A DNA stretch of 64,000 nt from Streptomyces sp. Edi2 (GTDB lineage Bacteria; Actinomycetota; Actinomycetes; Streptomycetales; Streptomycetaceae). Each line of letters opens with the position of its first letter. Positions within the stretch are counted from its first letter, which is position 1. The notes under the pieces were generated by a model. That model had not been told where the DNA came from and did no database searches. It saw only the letters and a program-made list of their open reading frames with translations. The stretch covers positions 3,472,001 through 3,536,000 of the forward strand of contig NZ_JBEJGX010000003.1 of the NCBI RefSeq assembly GCF_040253635.1, read 5' to 3'. Of this stretch, positions 44,304 to 52,692 are shown one piece after another. The translations under genes were made by a program, and so were the position numbers.

Positions 44304-44480
44304 ATATCCCCGTTTCCCCGTGTGGATCGATTCCGTGATCAGCCTATGGGTGACGTCGCAAATGCAAGATCCATAGCGAGTAATTTCGGGGTAAACGCAG
44401 CCGCTTACGGGGCAGTTCGACCCTCGCGCGAGCTGACGGTGCGCCACCGGCGGGGCCCGGGGCGGCCCTTCGGGCGCCGG

Positions 44481-45518
44481 CTACCGCCGCACCGCCACCG
44501 CCGACCCCCGTTCCGAGAGGCGCGGGGCGCACAGGATGCGCTTGCGGCGGACCCGGCGGCCCTCGATGGCGGCGACCGCGAGGCGGGCAGCTTCCTTGGC
44601 GATCTCGCTCAGGCCCCAGTCGACGGTGGTCAGGGGCGGGGTGAGGACCCGGGAGACGGGGTGGTCGTCGAAGCCGACGACCGAGAGGTCACGGCCGACG
44701 GTGAGAGAGGCCTCCGCGGCGGCCGCGTAGACGCCGTAGGCGATGGAGTCGGAGAAGCAGAAGACGGCGGTGACCGGGACGGGACCGGCCGGCCGTCGGC
44801 CGTCCGGGCTGTTGGCCAGGACCCGGCGGGCCACCGCCGTCGCCTCGCCCAACTCCTGCGGACAGGGCAGGACTTCGGCCTCGATGCCGAGGCGGTCGGC
44901 GGCCTCGCGCACATAGACGTCGGCGGGGCGGTCGGGGGTGGAGGGGCCGGTGGGGGTCAGCACGGTGACCCTGCGGTGCCCCAGCCCCCGGAGGTAGTCC
45001 AGGACGGCATCGATGCCCGCCCGGTTGTCGAAAAGCACCTCGCCCGCCGTACGGGCGCGGCTCAGGGCGTCGCCGATGGAGACCACCGGCACGGCGTCGG
45101 CGATCGCCGACCAGCCCTCGGCGGACGGGTCGACCGGCGAGACCAGCAGGCCGTCCACCCGCTGGTCGCGCAGCTGCTTGGCGAGGGACAGCTCCCGCCC
45201 GGGGTCGCCGCCCGCGTCGAGGATCAGCGCATAGCGGTCGCCGGCCAGCAGCTCACGCCCTATCGCCGCCATCAGCTGCTGCTGCCACAGATCCTGCAGA
45301 TCGCCGGCGAGCACCCCGACCGTGCTCGTACGGCCGCTGGCGAGGGCGCGGGCGATGGGGTCGGCCTCGTAGCCGAGCTCGGCGGCGGCCTTGCGCACCC
45401 GCTCCTCGGTTTCCTTGGAGACGTGCTTGCCCCGCAACGCGTAGGAGACGGCCGCGGTGGAGAGGCCGGTGGCCTCGGCCACCTCGCGGAGGGTGGTGCG
45501 CTTATTGGGCCTGGCCAT
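44481..45518 (-). CDS. LacI family transcriptional regulator
   Basis: A 345-aa repressor. The N-terminal HTH TLREVAEATGLSTAAVSYALRGKHVSKETEERV (parts) plus hinge GYEADPIARALASGRT and a periplasmic-binding-protein-type effector domain (VGVLAGDLQDLWQQQLMAAIG; VVGFDDHPVSRVLTPPLTT) are normal. ATG 45518. It is divergent from the amidohydrolase/cysteine dioxygenase pair; the TTAA-rich inverted repeats between them are likely its operators. Confidence 0.93.
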   Translation of the reverse strand: MARPNKRTTLREVAEATGLSTAAVSYALRGKHVSKETEERVRKAAAELGYEADPIARALASGRTSTVGVLAGDLQDLWQQQLMAAIGRELLAGDRYALILDAGGDPGRELSLAKQLRDQRVDGLLVSPVDPSAEGWSAIADAVPVVSIGDALSRARTAGEVLFDNRAGIDAVLDYLRGLGHRRVTVLTPTGPSTPDRPADVYVREAADRLGIEAEVLPCPQELGEATAVARRVLANSPDGRRPAGPVPVTAVFCFSDSIAYGVYAAAAEASLTVGRDLSVVGFDDHPVSRVLTPPLTTVDWGLSEIAKEAARLAVAAIEGRRVRRKRILCAPRLSERGSAVAVRR

Positions 45519-45664
45519 GTGCGGAAGCCTACCCAAGGAGGGCGCGGCAGCCGGTCACGACGGAACGGCCCATCGGGCGGCACCCCGGGGACGGAAACGG
45601 GCTGACGGGGACGACAGTGGCCTGCCGCCGGGGACAGCGACGGCCTGCCGGACCCGGCAGGCCC

Positions 45665-45726
45665 TTGACAGCCCTCGCGGTTAAGCGCTTCACTTAAACG
45701 CATCAGTTAAACGGTTAAGTGAAGCG
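45665..45726. promoter_or_regulatory. LacI-type operator cluster and promoter
   Basis: The stretch is strikingly AT-rich. A 12-bp perfect inverted repeat cgcttcacttaa (45686-45697) / ttaagtgaagcg (45715-45726) has a 17-base spacer. Inside are further LacI-like half sites: aagcgctt (45683-45690) and ttaaacggttaa (45707-45718) with central CG. TTGACA at 45665-45670 can be a -35 for the amidohydrolase gene, with ttcact at 18 bases as a weak -10 inside the left arm. Confidence 0.7.
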
Positions 45727-45822
45727 GTTGAGCAAACGGTCCAGGGCGCGGACCACGACGCGTGCGCCGCCCCGCCGCCTGCACCACCGCCCGCACCCCG
45801 CCCCGCACCCCGAGGGAGGCCC

Positions 45823-46740
45823 GTGCCCACCGACGTCCACCAGCACATCTGGCCGCCCGCATTCCTCGAGCTGCTGCGGTCCCGCAGTACGCCGCCGCGG
45901 CTGGACGGCTGGACGCTGCACCTGCCGGGCGAGCCCCCGTACGCCGTCGACCCCGCCGACCACGACATCGCGGCCCGCGCCCGGCTCGCCCGCGCCGACG
46001 GCCTCGACCTGGCCCTGGTGTCGCTCTCCAGCCCGCTCGGCATCGAATATCTGCCGCCCGCCGAGGCCGCACCCCTGCTCGACGCCTTCCACGACGGCAC
46101 GCTGGACCTGCCCGCCCCCTTCGGCGTCTGGGCCTCGGCCTGCCTGTCCGCTCCCGAGCCGGACCCCGACGCGCTGCGGCGCGAGCTGGCCCGCGGCTGC
46201 GTGGGGCTACAGCTGCCCGCCACCGCGCTGCTCGACGCCGCGGGGTGGGCCCGCTGCGCACCGCTGCTGGACGCCGCCGCCGAGCGGGACGCGCCGCTGT
46301 TCGTCCACCCCGGCCCGGCCCCGCCCGCAGACCGGGACGCGCCGGCCTGGTGGCCCGCCCTGGTCCCGTACCTCCAGCAGCTGCACGCCTCGTGGTTCGC
46401 GTTCCGCGCCTTCGGCCGGCCACGCCACCCCGACCTGCGGGTCTGCTTCGCGGCCCTGGCCGGCCTGGCCCCGCTGCACGGCGAGCGGCTGGTCGCCCGT
46501 GGCGGCGGCCGGGACCGCGGCCGGGTGGACTGCAACGCGTTCTACGAGACCTCCTCGTACGGCACCCGCGCGGTCGACGCACTCGTCCGGGCCGCGGGCA
46601 TCGACGTCGTCGTCAGCGGCAGCGACCGCCCCTATGCCGAACCCGTCCTCCCCGACCTCGGCGCACAGGCCGCCGTCCACGCCCTGCGCACCGCCAACCC
46701 GGCCCGCCTGCTGGGCCCGACGAAAGGAGCCCGCCCATGA
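45823..46740 (+). CDS. Amidohydrolase (TIM-barrel metal hydrolase) family protein
   Basis: A 305-aa protein. DVHQHIWP (His6, His8) is the metal-binding start of the amidohydrolase_2 group (ACMSD/uronate-type barrels). Later features: LFVHPGPAPP (third His), and VVSGSDRPYAEP, where the final metal Asp is expected. GTG 45823 has gagggagg upstream. It overlaps the cysteine dioxygenase start by 4 bases, so the two act on one pathway. The substrate is unknown; a hydrolytic or decarboxylating step in thiol or sulfonate metabolism would fit the partner gene. Confidence 0.85.
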   Translation: MPTDVHQHIWPPAFLELLRSRSTPPRLDGWTLHLPGEPPYAVDPADHDIAARARLARADGLDLALVSLSSPLGIEYLPPAEAAPLLDAFHDGTLDLPAPFGVWASACLSAPEPDPDALRRELARGCVGLQLPATALLDAAGWARCAPLLDAAAERDAPLFVHPGPAPPADRDAPAWWPALVPYLQQLHASWFAFRAFGRPRHPDLRVCFAALAGLAPLHGERLVARGGGRDRGRVDCNAFYETSSYGTRAVDALVRAAGIDVVVSGSDRPYAEPVLPDLGAQAAVHALRTANPARLLGPTKGARP

Positions 46741-47294
46741 CGTACCGCACCTCCCTGGCCGCCACCGCCCGCGAGGTCCCCGACGGCGAGGAGCCGTTCA
46801 CCGCACTGCCCGAGCGCAACCTCGACAAGCGCGAGCTGCAGGACCTGGTCGAGCAGCTCGCCACCCGCCCGGACCTGTGGCGTGAACAGGTCGCCTTCTC
46901 GGACACCGAGCGCCACTACGCCTCCCTGCACCGCGACGAGTTCGTCGATGTCTGGCTGCTGTGCTGGACCCGGCAGAACGACACCGGCTGGCACGACCAC
47001 GACCTCTCCTCCGGGGCGGTCCGGGTCGTCCAGGGCGTACTGACCGAGTCCAACCCGCGGATCGGCGGCGAGCACCTGGCCACCGCGGTCGACGCGGGCT
47101 CCTCCTTCGCCTTCGGCCCGGACCACATCCACCGGCTCACCGGGGCGAGTGACGATGCGGTGTCGGTGCACGCCTACTCACCGCCGCTGTGGCGGCTGGG
47201 CCAGTACGACATCACCGCGGACGGGCTGATGCGACGGGTCTCGGTCTCCTACGCGGACGAGCTGCGGCCGACGGACGGGACCACCGCGGCCTGA
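46737..47294 (+). CDS. Cysteine dioxygenase family protein
   Basis: A 185-aa cupin. The iron site is GWHDHDLSSG (His86, His88) with a third His in DHIHRL (His130 or His132), and Tyr147 in HAYSPP. These match bacterial thiol dioxygenases, which oxidise cysteine (to its sulfinate) or 3-mercaptopropionate. Arg residues that would fix a carboxylate are not easily assigned, so the exact thiol is open. aaaggag upstream of ATG 46737; stop/start overlap with the amidohydrolase gene. Confidence 0.9.
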   Translation: MTYRTSLAATAREVPDGEEPFTALPERNLDKRELQDLVEQLATRPDLWREQVAFSDTERHYASLHRDEFVDVWLLCWTRQNDTGWHDHDLSSGAVRVVQGVLTESNPRIGGEHLATAVDAGSSFAFGPDHIHRLTGASDDAVSVHAYSPPLWRLGQYDITADGLMRRVSVSYADELRPTDGTTAA

Positions 47295-47493
47295 ACGGCC
47301 GGGCCGGGCACTTCGGCACCCGGGTCGGTCGGCCCGCGGCCCGGCTCCCGGCGGCAGGAGTGCCGCGCCCCGGCACCCGACCGCCGGTGGCCGCAGGCCG
47401 CCCGGGCCTGTCGGCCGCCGACAGGCCCGGCCACCGATCAGCCCAGCCGCCGACACCCCGGCCCCACCCCCGCCACCACGAATTACTCCCGCA

Positions 47494-47544
47494 CCTATTG
47501 ACCTTCCATTCACTGCCATCGATCCTGAATGAATCCATACAGGC
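47494..47544 (+). promoter_or_regulatory. Promoter-operator of NCS1 permease, shared with 38500
   Basis: cctattgacc (TTGACC at 47498-47503), 17 bases, gatcct as a weak -10, then the imperfect inverted repeat ctgaat-gaatcc-atacag (47525-47542). Against the block at 38500 there are 31 identities in 51 ungapped positions, more if one base is shifted in the attcac segment. The distance from the repeat to the start codon is 21 bases here and 19 there. Confidence 0.7.
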
Positions 47545-47563
47545 GGCAATGCGAGGCGGACTC

Positions 47564-48976
47564 ATGGCAGGTGTGGTCGAACGGCGCTCCATCGACGTCG
47601 TTCCGGACGACGAACGGCACGGCAGCGCGGTCAGCCAGTTCACGCTCTGGCTGGGCGCCAACCTCCAGATCACCGCCGTCATCACCGGCGCGCTGGCCGT
47701 CGTCTTCGGGGCGAACGCCTTCTGGTCGCTGATCGGGCTGCTGCTCGGCAACCTCCTGGGCGGTGCGGTGATGGCGCTGCACTCCGCCCAGGGACCGCGG
47801 CTCGGACTGCCGCAGATGATCACCTCGCGGGCCCAGTTCGGGGTGCGCGGCGCGGTGGTCCCGCTGGCGCTGGTCATCGTGATGTACATCGGCTTCTTCG
47901 CCAGCGGCAGCGTGCTGGCCGGGCAGGCCGTCGGCGAGCTGACGCACCTCGGCGAGACCCCCGGGATCGTCCTGTTCGCCGCGGTCACCGCCGTGGCCGC
48001 GGCCGTCGGCTACCGCCTGATCCACACCCTCGGCAAGATCGCCGGCCTGGTCTGCGCACTGACCTTCGTCTACCTCGGCATCCGGCTGCTGCAGCGCACC
48101 GACCTCGGCACGCTCCTCGCCGACCACCGCTTCGCGCTGCCGGTCTTCCTGCTCGCCGTCTCGCTCTCGGCCTCCTGGCAGCTGGCGTTCGGCCCGTACG
48201 TCGCGGACTACTCGCGCTACCTGCCGCGGCACACCTCGGCGCGCGCCACGTTCTGGTGGACGCTGTCCGGTTCGGTGCTCGGCTCGCAGTGGTCGATGAC
48301 GTTCGGCGCGCTGGCCGCCGCCGCGGCGCCCGCGGCCTTCGTGGGGCACGAGGTCAGCTATATCGTCGGCCTGGGCGGCGCGGGCCTGATCGCCTCGGTC
48401 CTCTACTTCGCCCTCGCCCTCGGCAAACTCACCATCAACATCCTCAACACCTATGGCGGGTTCATGTCGCTGGTCACCAGCGTCAGCGGCTTCCGCGGAC
48501 AGCGCACCCTCACGCCGCGCGGCCGCTCCGCCTACATCGCCGGGATCATGGTGGCCGGCACCGCCGTCGCCCTCCTGGGCAAGGACTCGTTCCTGACATC
48601 CTTCAAGGACTTCCTGCTCTTCCTGCTGACCTTCTTCACACCCTGGTCCGCGATCAATCTCGTCGACTACTACCTGATCTCCAAGGAGCGCTACGACATC
48701 CCGGCGCTCAGCGACCCCGCAGGACGCTACGGCGCCTGGAACGTGCGGGCGCTGACGGTCTACGTCCTCGGGGTGCTCGCCCAGCTCCCGTTCCTGGCCA
48801 CGCACTTCTACACCGGCCCGCTGGTGGCACCGCTCGGCGGCGCCGATATCTCCTGGCTCGTCGGTCTCGCCGTACCGGCCGTCCTGTACTGGCTGACCGC
48901 CCGCCGCGACACCGCCCGCACGGTCGGACCGGCAGCGCCCCAGGAGGAGCTGAATCCAGCCGGATCGGGGGGCTAG
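47564..48976 (+). CDS. NCS1 family cytosine/purine/hydantoin-type permease
   Basis: A 470-aa transporter with about 12 spans. NCS1 landmarks: WLGANLQITAVITGALAVVFG (span 1), GPRLGLPQMITSRAQFGVRG (loop 2-3), SWQLAFGPYVADYSRYLP (span 6), TPWSAINLVDYYLI (span 10). The group imports nucleobases, hydantoins, allantoin or related amides with Na+ or H+. ATG 47564 is preferred over 47549 (gaggcgg upstream). 47295-47493 before it holds no gene. It follows the cysteine dioxygenase gene but has its own promoter block. Confidence 0.93.
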   Translation: MAGVVERRSIDVVPDDERHGSAVSQFTLWLGANLQITAVITGALAVVFGANAFWSLIGLLLGNLLGGAVMALHSAQGPRLGLPQMITSRAQFGVRGAVVPLALVIVMYIGFFASGSVLAGQAVGELTHLGETPGIVLFAAVTAVAAAVGYRLIHTLGKIAGLVCALTFVYLGIRLLQRTDLGTLLADHRFALPVFLLAVSLSASWQLAFGPYVADYSRYLPRHTSARATFWWTLSGSVLGSQWSMTFGALAAAAAPAAFVGHEVSYIVGLGGAGLIASVLYFALALGKLTINILNTYGGFMSLVTSVSGFRGQRTLTPRGRSAYIAGIMVAGTAVALLGKDSFLTSFKDFLLFLLTFFTPWSAINLVDYYLISKERYDIPALSDPAGRYGAWNVRALTVYVLGVLAQLPFLATHFYTGPLVAPLGGADISWLVGLAVPAVLYWLTARRDTARTVGPAAPQEELNPAGSGG

Positions 48977-49016
48977 CCCTACCGCGCCGCCCGCCCGGCG
49001 TCCGTATTCTCGGGGC

Positions 49017-49430
49017 ATGGCGACCCATGACCCCGAGCTGCGCAAGGAACTCGACGCGACCCTCCAGACGCGCAAGGAACTGGGGCCGGAGTACGAGTCG
49101 GAGCTTCTGGAGTCCTTCCTGGAGAAGCTGGAGCGGAGCGTCGACCAGCGGGTGCGGCGGCAACTCGCCGAACAGCAGGTCCAGGTGGCCCGCGGCGCCC
49201 GGCCACCGCGCCCCGGGGGCGGCGGCCCGCTCTCCTGGGAGCGATTCGGGCTCGCCGCGCTCTCGCTGGTGCTGGCCGTGCCGCTGTCCGCGATCGCCGC
49301 GAGCCTGGCGGGGCAACCGGGACTGCTGATGTGCTGGGCCGGGATCGTCGGCGTCAACGCCGTACAGGGCGGCGGGCTGCACAGGCTGGTGCGCTCACGC
49401 ACGGACCGCCGCGACGACGCAGGGGACTGA
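49017..49430 (+). CDS. Small membrane protein with N-terminal coiled coil
   Basis: A 137-aa protein: residues about 5-60 are charged and helical (ELRKELDATLQTRKELG, LLESFLEKLERSVDQRVRR), likely coiled coil; a Gly/Pro-rich hinge follows, then two spans (FGLAALSLVLAVPLSAIAAS and LLMCWAGIVGVNAVQ) and an Arg/Asp tail. The layout is common in actinomycetes with no known role. Lies 40 bases after the NCS1 gene. Confidence 0.78.
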   Translation: MATHDPELRKELDATLQTRKELGPEYESELLESFLEKLERSVDQRVRRQLAEQQVQVARGARPPRPGGGGPLSWERFGLAALSLVLAVPLSAIAASLAGQPGLLMCWAGIVGVNAVQGGGLHRLVRSRTDRRDDAGD

Positions 49431-49856
49431 AGCCTGCACGGGGCCGAAGACTGCGGGAGCCCGAAAGCCGCGAGCCCGAAGGCCACGGGAGTCTGAAGCC
49501 CACAGCGGCCCGAAGGCTTCGGCGGGAACCGGAAGGTGCGGGGACCGACGCACCCCGGCGCTGCCGGGGGCGGGACGACGGCGGTCCCCGCACGGGACGC
49601 GTTCCGGGTGAAGCCGGTCGTCGCATCCGGTGGCGACGGTGGAGGTCCGGGAGCCGCTCCGGAGGTCCTTGTCGCCGTGACATCAATCTGCCCGACGCGT
49701 GTTAAGCCCGTGCTGCGAGCACATGACGCATACGTACACCGTGCGGTGACACCCGGTTTCCTGACGTCCGTTTGACGCCGTGACAGGTGCAAAACGGGAC
49801 AGCGGCCGGGGAGCGGGACGGTCACCGCCCCACTCCCCGGCCGCCGGGTCCCGTCG
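49431..49856. other. Non-coding stretch with degenerate repeat
   Basis: No gene is supported. About 49434-49525 holds five loose copies of a 17-18 bp unit (gcccgaaggccacggga-like). The rest, up to the end of the CBS gene, is ordinary intergenic sequence with an AT-richer patch at 49680-49760. The hairpin-like ccggggagcggg/ccccactccccgg near 49807-49844 may end CBS transcription. Confidence 0.5.
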
Positions 49857-51245
49857 CTACTTGCCGGCCTCGCGCGCCAGATAGGCCAGCAGGTCCTGCC
49901 GGCTCACCACGCCCTTCGGCTTGCCCTCGACGAGGACGATCGCCGCGTCCGCGCTCTCCAGGACCGCCATCAGATCGGCGACCGGCTCGCCGGAGCCGAC
50001 CTGCGGCAGCGGCGGGCACATGTGCTTCTCCAGCGGGTCGGTCAGCGAGGCGCGCTGGGTGAACAGCGCGTCGAGCAGTTCGCGCTCGACGACCGAGCCG
50101 ACGACCTCGGCGGCCATCACGTCCGGGTGCCCGGCGCCCGGCTTGACGATCGGCATCTGCGAGACGCCGTACTCGCGCAGCACCTCGATCGCCTCGCCGA
50201 CGGTCTCCTCCGGGTGCATGTGCACCAGCGAGGGCAGCGCGCCCTCCTTGTGCTCCAGCACCTCGCCGACCCGGGCGGCGGCGCCGCCCTCCTCCAGGAA
50301 GCCGTAGTCGGCCATCCACTCGTCGTTGAAGATCTTGGAGAGGTAGCCGCGGCCGCTGTCCGGCAGCAGGACGACCACCACGTCGTCCGGGCCGAGCTTG
50401 GCGGCGACCTCCAGCGCACCCACCACGGCCATCCCGCAGGAGCCGCCGACCAGCAGGCCCTCCTCCTTGGCGAGCCGCCGGGTCATCTGGAAGGCGTCCT
50501 TGTCCGAGACCGCCACGATCTCGTCCGCGACGGTGCGGTCGTAGGCGGTCGGCCAGAAGTCCTCGCCGACGCCCTCGATCAGATACGGGCGCCCGGAGCC
50601 GCCGCTGTAGACGGAGCCCTCCGGGTCGGCGCCGATCACCTTGACCTTGCCGTCACTGGCATCCTTCAGATAGCGGCCGGTGCCGCTGATCGTGCCGCCG
50701 GTGCCGACACCCGCCACGAAGTGGGTGATCCGGCCCCCGGTCTGCTCCCACAGCTCGGGACCGGTGGTCTCGTAGTGGGAGCGCGGGTTGTTCGGGTTGC
50801 TGTACTGGTCCGGCTTCCAGGCACCGGGCGTCTCGCGCACCAGCCGGTCCGAGACGTTGTAGTACGAGTCCGGGTGCTCGGGGTCGACGGCGGTCGGGCA
50901 GACCACCACCTCCGCACCGTAGGCCCGCAACACGTTGATCTTGTCCATGGACACCTTGTCCGGGCAGACGAAGATGCACTTGTAACCCTTTTGCTGGGCG
51001 ACGATCGCCAGGCCCACACCGGTGTTGCCGGATGTCGGCTCGACGATGGTGCCGCCGGGCTGCAGCTCACCCGACTGCTCGGCGGCCTCGATCATCCGCA
51101 CGGCGATCCGGTCCTTGACCGACCCGCCGGGGTTGAAGTACTCGACCTTCGCCAGGACGGTGGCCTGGATCCCTCGAGTGACGTTGTTGAGCCGCACGAG
51201 CGGGGTGTTGCCGACCAGCTCAATCATCGAATCGTAAAACTGCAC
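49857..51245 (-). CDS. Cystathionine beta-synthase (PLP domain plus CBS pair)
   Basis: Condenses serine with homocysteine to cystathionine in reverse transsulfuration. It is 462 aa from GTG 51245. The PLP domain has NPGGSVKDRIA (PLP Lys), EPTSGNTGVGLA, GVGTGGTISGTGRYLK and GGSCGMAV; a CBS-domain pair follows (about 340-455, MPIVK, VVSRQDLLAYL). It lacks the N-terminal haem-binding region of animal enzymes. The CBS pair suggests nucleotide or SAM sensing. A cystathionine gamma-lyase is not adjacent. Confidence 0.95.
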   Translation of the reverse strand: MQFYDSMIELVGNTPLVRLNNVTRGIQATVLAKVEYFNPGGSVKDRIAVRMIEAAEQSGELQPGGTIVEPTSGNTGVGLAIVAQQKGYKCIFVCPDKVSMDKINVLRAYGAEVVVCPTAVDPEHPDSYYNVSDRLVRETPGAWKPDQYSNPNNPRSHYETTGPELWEQTGGRITHFVAGVGTGGTISGTGRYLKDASDGKVKVIGADPEGSVYSGGSGRPYLIEGVGEDFWPTAYDRTVADEIVAVSDKDAFQMTRRLAKEEGLLVGGSCGMAVVGALEVAAKLGPDDVVVVLLPDSGRGYLSKIFNDEWMADYGFLEEGGAAARVGEVLEHKEGALPSLVHMHPEETVGEAIEVLREYGVSQMPIVKPGAGHPDVMAAEVVGSVVERELLDALFTQRASLTDPLEKHMCPPLPQVGSGEPVADLMAVLESADAAIVLVEGKPKGVVSRQDLLAYLAREAGK

Positions 51246-51442
51246 GGTGGTCTCCGCGGTCAGGGGCACGCTCTCCTGCGCCCGTGCGGCCAGCCTATTG
51301 CCCGGGTCCGTTAGAGGAGGCCCGCGTTGCGTTCCGTGCAGGAACGGGCAACACCCTGTTGTAGGAGTTCTTGCCGATTCAAGAGCGCGTCCGGCCTCCG
51401 GTGCCAGGGCGCGCCCGCACTGCGCGGGGAGGTGCCCGGCCC

Positions 51443-52456
51443 ATGCCGATGACGATGTCCAGGGCCAGAGTGGCCCGGCGGATCGCGACCGCCGCCGCTT
51501 TCGGCGGCGGCGGGATCGGGCTGCTCGGGGTGGCCACCGTCGGGGTGCTGCTGACCGAGGTCCGGCTGGCACGCCGTACGGTCGGCGGCTCCAGCGACAT
51601 TCCGCCGTGCGCCGACGGCCGTTACGGCGCCGCCTTCGACCACCGCACCGACCACCCGCCGCTGCGGCTCGGCTTCCTCGGCGACTCCACCGCCGCGGGC
51701 CAGGGCGTCCACCGCGCCCGCCAGACCCCCGGCGCGCTGCTCGCCTCCGGCCTGGCCGCGCTCTCCGAGCTGCCCGTCGACTTCCGCAATGTGGCGCTGC
51801 CCGGCGCACAGTCGGACGACCTGGCCCGCCAGGTGGAGCTGATGCTGACGGACGGCACCGAGACCCCGGACGTCTGCGTCATCATGATCGGCGCGAACGA
51901 TGTCACCCACCGGATGCCGCCCGCACAGTCCGTCCGCCATCTCTCCGAGGCGGTGCGCGCACTGCGTGCGGCAGGCTGCGAGGTGGTCGTCGGCACCTGC
52001 CCGGACCTGGGCACCATCGAGCCGGTCTACCAGCCGCTGCGCTGGGTGGCCCGGCGGCTCTCCCGGCAGCTCGCCGCGGCCCAGACCATCGGGGTGGTCG
52101 AGAGCGGCGGCCGTACGGTCTCGCTCGGCGACCTGCTCGGCCCCGAATTCGAGGCGCGTCCACGGGAGCTGTTCGGGCCGGACAACTACCACCCGTCGGC
52201 AGAGGGCTATGCCACCGCCGCGATGGCCGTGCTGCCGACGCTGTGTGCCTCGCTCGGCCTGTGGCCGGAGAAGGAGCAGCCGGAGCCCGCCCGCGGCGAG
52301 GGTCTGCTCCCGGTCGAGCAGGCGGCCGCCGAGGCGGCCTCCGAGGGCGGCACGGAGGTCACGGCCTCTCGCGCCCCCTGGGCGCTGCTCAAGCACCGCA
52401 GGCGCCGCCAGCTCCCGGCCCCGGAGCCGACGGACCCGTCCGCGGTCACCCCGTGA
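51443..52456 (+). CDS. SGNH/GDSL hydrolase, membrane-anchored
   Basis: A 337-aa esterase or lipase-like enzyme. Anchor segment at about 16-38 (AAFGGGGIGLLGVATVGVLL); block I FLGDSTAAG holds the nucleophilic Ser, the oxyanion residues are in the NVALPGAQSDD and GANDV blocks (III), and DNYHPSAEGY carries the catalytic Asp and His. The C-terminal 80 residues are Glu/Ala then basic and have no fold I can name. ATG 51443 has ggggagg upstream. Divergent from the CBS gene. Confidence 0.9.
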   Translation: MPMTMSRARVARRIATAAAFGGGGIGLLGVATVGVLLTEVRLARRTVGGSSDIPPCADGRYGAAFDHRTDHPPLRLGFLGDSTAAGQGVHRARQTPGALLASGLAALSELPVDFRNVALPGAQSDDLARQVELMLTDGTETPDVCVIMIGANDVTHRMPPAQSVRHLSEAVRALRAAGCEVVVGTCPDLGTIEPVYQPLRWVARRLSRQLAAAQTIGVVESGGRTVSLGDLLGPEFEARPRELFGPDNYHPSAEGYATAAMAVLPTLCASLGLWPEKEQPEPARGEGLLPVEQAAAEAASEGGTEVTASRAPWALLKHRRRRQLPAPEPTDPSAVTP

Positions 52457-52485
52457 CGGGGCGGCCGCCCGGCACCCGCCGGGCA

Positions 52486-52513
52486 GCGGTAGGCGGTAGG
52501 CGGTAGGCGGTAG
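52486..52513 (+). repeat. 7-bp tandem repeat, four copies
   Basis: gcggtag four times without change, 30 bases after the SGNH gene. Confidence 0.9.
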
Positions 52514-52536
52514 GCGAGGGAGACCCCCTCAGGGCC

Positions 52537-52564
52537 GGGGCCGCGGGGAATACTCCGCGGCCCC
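52537..52564 (+). terminator. Terminator after SGNH hydrolase gene
   Basis: 10-bp perfect stem ggggccgcgg / ccgcggcccc with an 8-base loop. Confidence 0.8.
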
Positions 52565-52692
52565 TCCTCGTTCCCATAAGCGCCCGCTTAGAAAAGAGGC
52601 CCGCATCACAGCACGGACCCCGTGACCTCAGCACTACGTGCAGGTAACTTCCCTCACAGTCCGCCCATTTCCCGCGCACTTGGAGCCGTGTG

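Noticed and set aside
42531..45605. 1024-codon open frame on the plus strand
   Set aside because: Runs across the ECF sigma, two small genes and the LacI gene in antisense and shows no domain.
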